Positions 56,757 to 64,000 of a stretch of DNA of 64,000 bases are shown here, piece by piece. Below the pieces are notes generated by a model, which did not search any database, was not told where the DNA came from, and saw only the letters and a program-made list of their open reading frames with translations. The translations under genes were made by a program, and so were the position numbers. This DNA is from Brachionus manjavacas. Its lineage: Eukaryota; Rotifera; Eurotatoria; Ploima; Brachionidae. Every line of letters begins with the position of its first letter. Within the stretch, counting starts at the first letter, position 1. The DNA is taken from positions 5,456,001-5,520,000 of the forward strand of contig JAHQIY010000003.1 in the NCBI GenBank assembly GCA_019054805.1. The letters are read 5' to 3'.

Positions 56757-56926
56757 TTTTTTCTTCTTAAAAGTTTAATTCTTTAAAAAAATTCAAAAAA
56801 TTTATTTTATGTAGAAAATTTCAAAAATTAATCGGATTAGATTTAGCTTTAGCTTATCAAAATTATTAAATAAAAATCTATTTTTTGATAAAATGACGTT
56901 CTAGATTGAAAAGTGCTCGAAATAGA
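56757..56926. promoter_or_regulatory. Probable acetylcholinesterase promoter region
   Basis: AT-rich 170 bp above the start codon, shared with a small candidate frame on the opposite strand. No distinct core motif can be assigned. Confidence 0.3.
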
Positions 56927-57073
56927 ATGGTGCTTGTTTTTGTTTTTTTTGCTTTATTTTTGTACCAGCTGGGTGCAAACACGCATTTGTCTAATTGGCT
57001 CTATGAACCAATTGTTCGCCTACAGCCCAAGCCAAATTTAAAAAAAAATCATATTTTGTTAATTAGCTTCTAG
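56927..57073 (+). CDS. Candidate small secreted peptide or first exon
   Basis: A 48-codon frame beginning MVLVFVFFALFLYQLGANTH, a good signal peptide, then LSNWLYEPIVRLQPKPN and a stop. It is clearly less AT-rich than its surroundings and starts 171 bp from the divergent acetylcholinesterase start. It may be a complete short peptide precursor or the first exon of an unrecognised gene; I found no convincing downstream exon. Confidence 0.35.
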   Translation: MVLVFVFFALFLYQLGANTHLSNWLYEPIVRLQPKPNLKKNHILLISF

Positions 57074-60000
57074 TATTTATTAATTATTTTTAAATAATAA
57101 TCTTACGCTTTATCATTGTTGCACGATGATAATATGCCAAGCTTAGAAAAAAAAGTGTTCTATTAGCCAAACGAAACAGGTTTAGATCAGAAACTCATGA
57201 TTGTTTACCTTGAGCATCGTGCCTAGTTCAAGTTAATTATTTTCTCTTAATTTTAAAGATCATATTCTAATCATCGAAATTGATTAACTGCTTCTAGAAA
57301 ATTTTCAAATTTTAAATATTATTCAACTTTTTTAATTAAAAAAATAAAAAAAGTGTCTTCTATCTTTAAACTGTTCTGGTATAAATTTCCGACAAAAAAA
57401 TTTTATCAAGCCATTTAAACTATTTTGTTTTGCTTAATTTAAATAAATGTTATGCAATAAATTGTTTAAATTATTTGCTTGACCTAAAAAATTCGAAATC
57501 AAGAGGTCTGAAAAATGTATTGGAAAGTTTTTCACAAAAAAATGACGAAATTTTCAATCTATCATTAAAAGTGTTAAAATAAAACTAAATAAAGCGATTA
57601 AAAATTTGCTTAAAATTTAAGACAAAGAAAAATTTTTCATCTTCCTTTTTTAAAATCAATATTTGTTTACCTCATTTTAATTTCGAAAAAAAAAGTCAGC
57701 ACTATTTATATCAAAATACCGAAATGGCTTTTATGCCAATCATCTTTATCATAAATCGGATAATAAGCCTTTGCCATTTTTTTAATTTAAAAGTGATGAT
57801 TTTTCTTTGGTTTACTCTGTATAGAGTTGTAATTAGTATCCGAAATAAATGGCGCTAAGTTAAGCAAAAAATACAGATTCACCTTTTGTAAGATTCTAAA
57901 AGAGAGAAGCCTAGATCATTTCCTATATTTTCTTAAAATCTATTCTTTTTATTATCAGATAATATTCAGCATTTTTAGACGTTTGTGTACGACCCAATTT
58001 ATTCACTTTTTTTTTGAATAAAAATAATTAAATTAGACAAAATATTCAATCAAAATTGTATTTTTAGATAAGTAAGGGCTCTCACTAAAAATCAATTCTA
58101 AAATTAAAAATTTAGTTGCCTCTAGTAATCAAGGCAATATCTAGAATCTTAAGAATTTAATTAAGAAAAGTGCTTTTTGATAAAAATAAGCCTTTATTTC
58201 TTTAATTTTTTTAAATATTGTGTAAAACGTTTGATAAATTTAACCTATTGAGAAAAAAAATAAAAAATGCCTATGTCTTTTTTCCTTAATGTCAAATTTA
58301 CTTTCTCTTAAAATTTTTGAAATAATTTTTTGATTCCAATTTAAAATTGAAAATATTGAAACTTTTAATATGTGCTTCTTCATTTAATTCATTTCCTCAA
58401 AAAAATTTTATTTTCTAAGAAAGAACAAGTTTTTCAAGGATATTAGAATATTGAGCAGTATTTTTACTGGAATAACTTTTATTGAATATTGTTATTTGAT
58501 AAATTTTTTAAGAAAATAATTATCAAAAAATTAAAGTAAGATCAGAATATTTGTTTCTTTAAATAATCCATTTTAATTTCTAGAGACTGATAAAAAATAT
58601 CCCTAATTATTGATTCATTAAAGAATTTTTTCAAATTTACAACTGTAATAATTATTTCAAACTATTCTAGAAAAATGAAATATACTTAATGATCTTAAAC
58701 ACTCAGCAAACTTAATTGTGAATTTTTTTTTTCCTGATGGAGCCTTGCTTATTTAGGTTTACAGATAAAATAAGCAAAAATTATCAATTAAATACCGCTT
58801 TAAATAATTGCATTTAGTTTTTTTTACCAGAATGATAAGTTAATTCCTAAAAACTAGAATTTTTGATAAAACTTTTTTAATAAATTTTTTTTTGTCAAAA
58901 TAATTTTCACCCTATTTACATATTAAATAATTACTCTGTCTCAAAACTTACATTTTTGGACTATTTATACTAAATGCATTTATTTTAAAGGAAAATAAAC
59001 ACGATGCCCAAATTTCCTTTGGTTATGATCTTAATTTTATTAAACGCTATTGACATTTGACATTCAGTAAATTATTAAAAATACTTTTTAATAAAAAAAG
59101 ATTTGCAACTACACAATTTTTGTTTATTCAAGACAATTAATTTAAAGATTTAATTAAACAAAATACTCTATGAATCTCGGATCAGATCTAATTTATTTCC
59201 ATTAGCTAGAACCATGCTCACAGTTTTAATTTTAAATATATTGAAGAAATAATCTTCAATAATAGCTTCGATTAGTACCCATTTTGATCAAAGCTTCAAA
59301 AAAGATCTTACAATCAATTTGAAAGCTTAGAATTTTTCGAGTTTGTTTTTTTTTCTCTGGAAAATTATTTTTAATTTTTTAATTGATGAAAAAATTCAAG
59401 CGAGTCAAAATGATAAAGAATATGAATGTTGCGATTAAAGGATCTCTTTTAGAGAAACCAACAACAAAAAAGAAGCTTTGGTGCAATTAGCGATTCGAAT
59501 TGTGTAAACTGCTTGCCTAAATTCATTAACAAATCGATATTCCTGGATGCGACCTGGGAGCTAGAGACCCATGTTGTCGATCAAATTTTTTTTTTTCGTT
59601 TTTGAGATAAATGCATGCTTAAATTAAAAAAGAAATCAGAACGACTTAGTTGTTAATTGAATATTAGACCACATATTCGCTAATTACATTTATTTTAAGA
59701 ACAAATAAACAAAAAAAGGCAAACGAGATTAAATACTTGAAAATTTTAAGATCTTCTCAATTAGGTAAAAATGAGATTTTAAAATCAAGATAAAATCAAA
59801 AATCAAATAAATCAATTTGATCTAAATTTAATTCGCCTTTTAAAAGAACTTTTTGAAAGAACTGCCGATTAATTCAGGGAGCAAATTGTAAATATTTCTT
59901 CTTTTTATTTAGATCGTTCCTTAAGCATTTTTAGGTTTTACATTTTTTTTTATCGATTTAATAAATAATGCTTTTTCTCATAAAAATAAACTAAAAACTT

Positions 60001-62292
60001 GTTTCCTAGAAATATTTGTTTAAATTTTGAAATTTACTCAAAAAATTTCAATTAGAATAAAAAAAATTACTAATAATTTTACAAACATTTACTTAATAAA
60101 ATCATTAGACTAAAATCAATTAATCGTTAGCAATATCAAAACATTAGCTTTACTCATTTTTTTTTGCCAAATTGTCTGGATTTAATTAATTTAAAAATTA
60201 CTTTTTATGAATTTTTATGGGATCGAGTTATACAAACATAATAATAATTTTATTATATTTTAAAAAATATCGAACATTAAAAATCAAATTTTTTGGGCCT
60301 TATTAAAATGTCTTGTTTTTAAAATCACTGATTTCTTTGAATAAATAGTCATAATAAAAAATCTGACCAAATTATCAGTCTATTTTTAATACCGAAAGAT
60401 CTTTAAAAATTATCCAATATTTTGAAATAATTTGATTCTTTAAAATCAAAAAAACAACATTCTAAAATTAACAAAAATTAGATAGACTTGAAAAAAATCT
60501 TAAATCGTATGCAACAGGGTTAATTTAGCTATAAATGATTTAAAGGTCAAAACTTACGCTTAATGCAAAGTTTGGCATCCTAAATTGTAAAATTAAACTT
60601 TAAAAAATTTTTGTTAAAAATAAAGCTTCTTCCGTGTTTGTTGTTTTAATCGGATAGAACTCCATATATTATTTAATGAATTTTTAAAAGTATATTAGAA
60701 TTTTTAAATTTACTTTTTTGCATAAAAATGAATAAATTTTGTTTGCTTTGTCATAAAATTAAAAAATAAGTTATTTTTGTTTATCAAATTACATTTTGAT
60801 TGCGAACTGGTATGATTTAATGAGAAAATTTTTTAAATCTAATATTTTCAAACATTTTTTACTAATCATGTTGATAAAACATTAGACAACTTAAAAAAGA
60901 TGAAGATTCTGTCTTGGCAGCATAAAAATTCCTTTAAATTACATAATTTACTTAGATTCAATATTTTTTTCATTAAAAAATAAAATCATCGCTCTCTCCC
61001 TAACATTTCCAACTAAATCTAATTTTAAATTAAATAAAACGATTTACAAATAAATCAATTTTATGATACATTTATCAATTACCAAATTGAATTAAATTAT
61101 TATCTTGCCACTTAGTTAACTAGCTTTCTGGAAAAGAAACTCATTGTTGGTGATCATTTTAAAATAAAAATGTTTTTTAATCTATTTTGATTTTTTCAAA
61201 CTTCAAAATAGATTAAAAATATTAAAAAACTAAAATTGCCCAAAATTTTCCGAACGAGAAGTTGCACAACTCTTTTAAAAAAAATATTGATTTTTTGGTG
61301 TCGTTTAATATTTACGATCCTTAAATTCAATAAAATAAAATTTTAATGTCAAAGAGAAAAAAATTGACAAGTTATTCAAAAATTTGACAGAATTAACTTT
61401 ATTTATTCAGACGAACATTTTAGAATTGACCCTGTTTCTTTTAATTTGTAAAATTTGCCTATGTGTTTTTGATTGCTGATTCAATTAATTTTAATGAAAT
61501 ATTTAAAATTATTTAATTAGTTTTTAAATCTAGTATTTAGTGCTCAAATACTCTTTCGAGATCAATATCCGATTTCTGAGCCGTAATCTTGAAAATTACT
61601 CCAAGTGGTAATAGTTCTCAAAAATCTAAGGAAGGAAGAAGATTCTCATCAATACCTCGAATTGCTTAGATTATGCTTCAATTATTTGGCCTTAATGAAT
61701 ATAATAGTTGAATTTTCAATATAATTAGTTGAATTTTTTTCTTCTCATAATCACTTGACATTTTTTTTTCAACTAGAAAAATTTTGCCAAAACTTTAATC
61801 CAGGCTTTTGAATGAATAATTAATAATTAAAGTCAAATATTGATTCTAATTTTGAATTTTGTTTATACTCTTTAAATTGATTTAAAAAATCTGTAAAACA
61901 AGTTTAAGACTGAAATTTGAGCATTATTGAAAAATAAAAATCAATTAATTGTAAATTTAAAAGCAAATTTAAATTTAAAAAATCCCAACTAAAACAAATC
62001 AGTCTTAAATAAGGACTGTTTCTTTTTTTTCTGCAGATTTTTTTTGTTAAAATAAATTTAATTCATTACCAATTTTTTTCAATATTTTATTTGAAATATG
62101 CATAGAACATACTTTTCTTGCATTCACAAGTAGCCTAATCCAAAGTGAACTGCTTTGAAATTAAAAAAAACAAAAAATTCTTTGTATCCATGCTGTATCT
62201 TATTTAATAGGGATGATGCGGACTTTCTGCCTGCAAAATATTGACTCATTCAAGACTAAAATTTTTTTACCCAAATTTAGAGGTGAGCAAAG
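57074..62292. other. Large AT-rich gene-free stretch
   Basis: No supportable frame. Two less AT-rich islands were noticed: 57117-57230, with inverted GCACGATG/CATCGTGC about 80 bp apart, and 59430-59590. A poor GAGCT-like motif lies at 58732-58775. The last 100 bp hold the RPS9 5' region. Confidence 0.5.
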
Positions 62293-63363
62293 ATGGTCAG
62301 AGTTCCATTTGTCTACAACAAAACCTACTCTACTCCGCGTCGTCCATTCGAAAAGGAACGCTTGGACCAAGAGTTGAAATTAATCGGCCAGTTCGGTCTT
62401 AGAAACAAACATGAAGTATGGAGAGTGCGCTACACATTGGCAAAAATTAGAAAAGCTGCCAGAGATTTGTTGACTTTGGAAGAAAGAGATCCAAAGCGTC
62501 TCTTCGAAGGTAATGCCTTGCTAAGACGTTTAGTCCGAATCGGAGTGTTGGAAGAGAACAAAATGAAGCTCGATTACGTGTTGGGTCTTAAAGTAGAGGA
62601 CTTTTTGCAAAGACGTCTCCAAACCCAAGTCTTCAATGTCGGTCTTGCCAAATCTATCCATCATGCTCGCGTTTTGATCCGTCAAAGACACATCAGGTAA
62701 AGAACACGACTAAGTCCAGTCTGTTTAGACTAAATTTTGATTAATAGAATCATGACTATTATGGTTAATTTAGTATTAGATTGGATGGGCCACTTGAACA
62801 TTGTTTACAATGTTCTACGTCCATCATGCACAATATTTTCTATTTAACCCTAAGAGGTAATTTATACCCAGATAAGAGGTATTTTTGTCCAATGATGACC
62901 AATAAACGCCGTTTACCTGTATGAAATTTAGTGATTTCAAAAAACTTGTTTAATTTGCTGAGGGCGAAAATCTTTTTAGGCTCTACTTGGCCTTTTTTCA
63001 ATTTTTTAATCATTTTTTTTTAAATAGAGTAAGAAAACAAGTAGTTAACATCCCGTCGTTCATTGTAAGATTAGATTCACAGAAACACATTGAATTTTCA
63101 TTGCAATCACCATTCGGAGGTGGCAGAGCAGGTAATTATTTTTACTTGCTAGATAGACACACGCTTGTCCGATGATGATAGTAAAATCGCCGTTTACCTG
63201 TATGAAATTTTGTGATTTAGAAAAAAGCTATTTTGACTGAGGGCGCGTGTTCCGAAATTTGTTGGTAGAAAAAATGCTAACTTATTTATTTTAAGGCCGT
63301 GTAAAGCGAAGAAATGCCAAGAGAGCTGCTGGCGGTGATGCTGCTGCCGAAGACGAAGAGTAA
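62293..63363 (+). CDS. RPS9: 40S ribosomal protein S9 (uS4)
   Basis: Three exons, 62293-62696, 63028-63131 and 63296-63363, encode 191 residues, close to the usual 194. The sequence is highly conserved: [79 protein letters not shown], the S4 RNA-binding domain with [38 protein letters not shown], and the basic/acidic tail [11 protein letters not shown]...EDEE. It sits in the small ribosomal subunit near the mRNA entry region. Codon use is less AT-biased than its neighbours, as expected of a highly expressed gene. Both introns hold snoRNA candidates. A TTTTTTACCCAAATTTAG acceptor 12 bp before the ATG suggests a 5'-UTR intron or trans-splice site. Confidence 0.98.
62883..62970 (+). ncRNA. Candidate C/D-box snoRNA in RPS9 intron 1
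   Basis: C box ATGATGA (62892-62898), D box CTGA (62958-62961), and a terminal stem formed by TTTTGTCC before C and GGGCGAAAA after D with one bulged G. The guide CGCCGTTTACC (62907-62917) lies just 5' of a D'-like CTGT. It is complementary to GGTAAACGGCG, a phrase I recall as universally conserved in large-subunit rRNA. The same guide occurs in the intron 2 candidate. Confidence 0.75.
63157..63252 (+). ncRNA. Candidate C/D-box snoRNA in RPS9 intron 2
   Basis: C box GATGATGA (63171-63178), D box CTGA (63237-63240). A long terminal stem pairs ACACGC (63159-63164) and GTCC (63167-63170) with GGGC (63241-63244) and GCGTGT (63245-63250), leaving a two-base TT bulge. The guide CGCCGTTTACC (63188-63198) and the following CTGTATGAAATTT are identical to intron 1, while the D-side region differs. 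A paralogous pair from duplication between introns of the host gene. Confidence 0.8.
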
Positions 63364-63790
63364 ACCATTCGATCTTGTCTATTTTGGCTGGTTTTATTTT
63401 AAATTGAAAAATATGTCAGCAAAAATAAATAAAAATAATTATTAAAAATTCTTTTATTTATTAAAAAAGCTGATTAAGGAAAAAATTGTTCGATTTCAAT
63501 TCAAAAGTAAGATGAATATTCATGTATGAATATTGATGTATTTTCATGAAAATAAAGGCGAATATTTTTTTGACACTCCCCATCAAAACGCATTCAAGTT
63601 GATTTACTTTCAAATTTTTTCTAAATAAAGGTATTGAAAATAAGTGCGCAAATAATGCTTTTTTCAAAAGAATTTATATAGGAACTTATATAAATTCAAG
63701 ATATTTTTCTCATTTTAATATGCCATTTTTAGTTTAAAAATCGAGAGAAATTTTTGTTTGAAGTTCTTTTTTACTTGTTAATTTTACAAC
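63364..63790. other. RPS9 3' flank
   Basis: Starts with the 3' UTR and an AATAAA at 63424-63429; otherwise AT-rich with nothing recognised. The minus-strand frame 63461-63667 has no motif. Confidence 0.5.
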
Positions 63791-63794
63791 CATC

Positions 63795-64000
63795 ATGTTC
63801 AAACCAAAGTAAGTCTAAATAATTTCTATCCTAAGTAAATTTAAAAAAAAGAATCTATTAAACCTATGTTTATTAGATTTGAGCGCGTGACATATTTGTC
63901 TTAATAGATCAAAAAACTGAAGCATTGTATCACGTTCATTGTGATATTAATTTAATTAAACTCAAAAGCTAATAGAACTTTTTAGCTTTGAATATTTATT
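63795..64000 (+). CDS. Possible first exons of a gene running off the right edge
   Basis: ATGTTCAAACCAAA|GTAAGT at 63795-63808 is a good start codon followed at once by a consensus 5' splice site. A TTTATTAG acceptor at 63876 leads to FERVTYLS and a stop, so the continuation is uncertain. Unidentified and partial. Confidence 0.25.

Overview
The window is strongly A+T-rich animal DNA. Genes are far apart, most introns are only about 45-80 bp (GT...AG), and many kinds of decayed transposon lie between them. An ankyrin-type mitochondrial CLPB (found in animals), an acetylcholinesterase, a Cys-loop receptor and chitin-binding secreted proteins make it a metazoan. A small AT-rich invertebrate such as a monogonont rotifer fits best, but this is inference; no marker in the window fixes the phylum.

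Nine host genes can be read, six of them reconstructed here exon by exon with the frame kept throughout: an intronless divergent Cys-loop receptor (13.3-15.8 kb, -); a peritrophin/mucin with two chitin-binding domains and 17 copies of a 35/45-residue Thr/Glu repeat (18.0-21.0 kb, -); a nine-exon calmodulin-like EF-hand gene (24.0-25.7 kb, +); a 1307-residue secreted chitin-binding/EGF/CAP/ShKT protein (29.5-33.7 kb, +); FAM98 (37.6-39.0 kb, -) head-to-head with CLPB/SKD3 (39.3-43.7 kb, +); a LIV-1-type ZIP metal transporter (47.5-48.9 kb, -); an acetylcholinesterase-like gene (54.5-56.8 kb, -); and RPS9 (62.3-63.4 kb, +). Each RPS9 intron carries a C/D-box snoRNA candidate, and both share an 11-nt guide complementary to a universally conserved large-subunit rRNA segment.

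Mobile DNA: two Mutator-like (FLYWCH/MULE/SWIM) transposase remnants and a LINE RT fragment (3-7.3 kb); a nearly intact but 5'-truncated LINE reverse transcriptase (9.1-11.1 kb); a tRNA-derived SINE family (12.2, 34.6-35.05, 36.3, 42.5 kb); a nested stack of LINE, SINE and solo LTR (34.4-36.1 kb); a second LINE 3' fragment (36.4-37.2 kb); a hAT/gypsy cluster (44.2-46.8 kb) that includes an 838-bp non-autonomous hAT with 8-bp target duplications enclosing a RAD51D-like coding fragment; a 515-bp TRIM-like LTR element with two identical 152-bp LTRs and a perfect 5-bp target duplication (52.0-52.6 kb); a long foldback element (50.9-51.6 kb); and a Tc1/mariner fragment (53.7 kb).

The stretches 1-2.9, 25.7-29.4 and 57.1-62.2 kb are low-complexity AT-rich DNA in which I see no supportable gene. 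The genes do not form an operon. The only clear positional relation is the FAM98/CLPB pair, which shares about 236 bp between start codons. The Cys-loop receptor and acetylcholinesterase suggest cholinergic signalling, but they are 40 kb apart and their proximity means nothing by itself.
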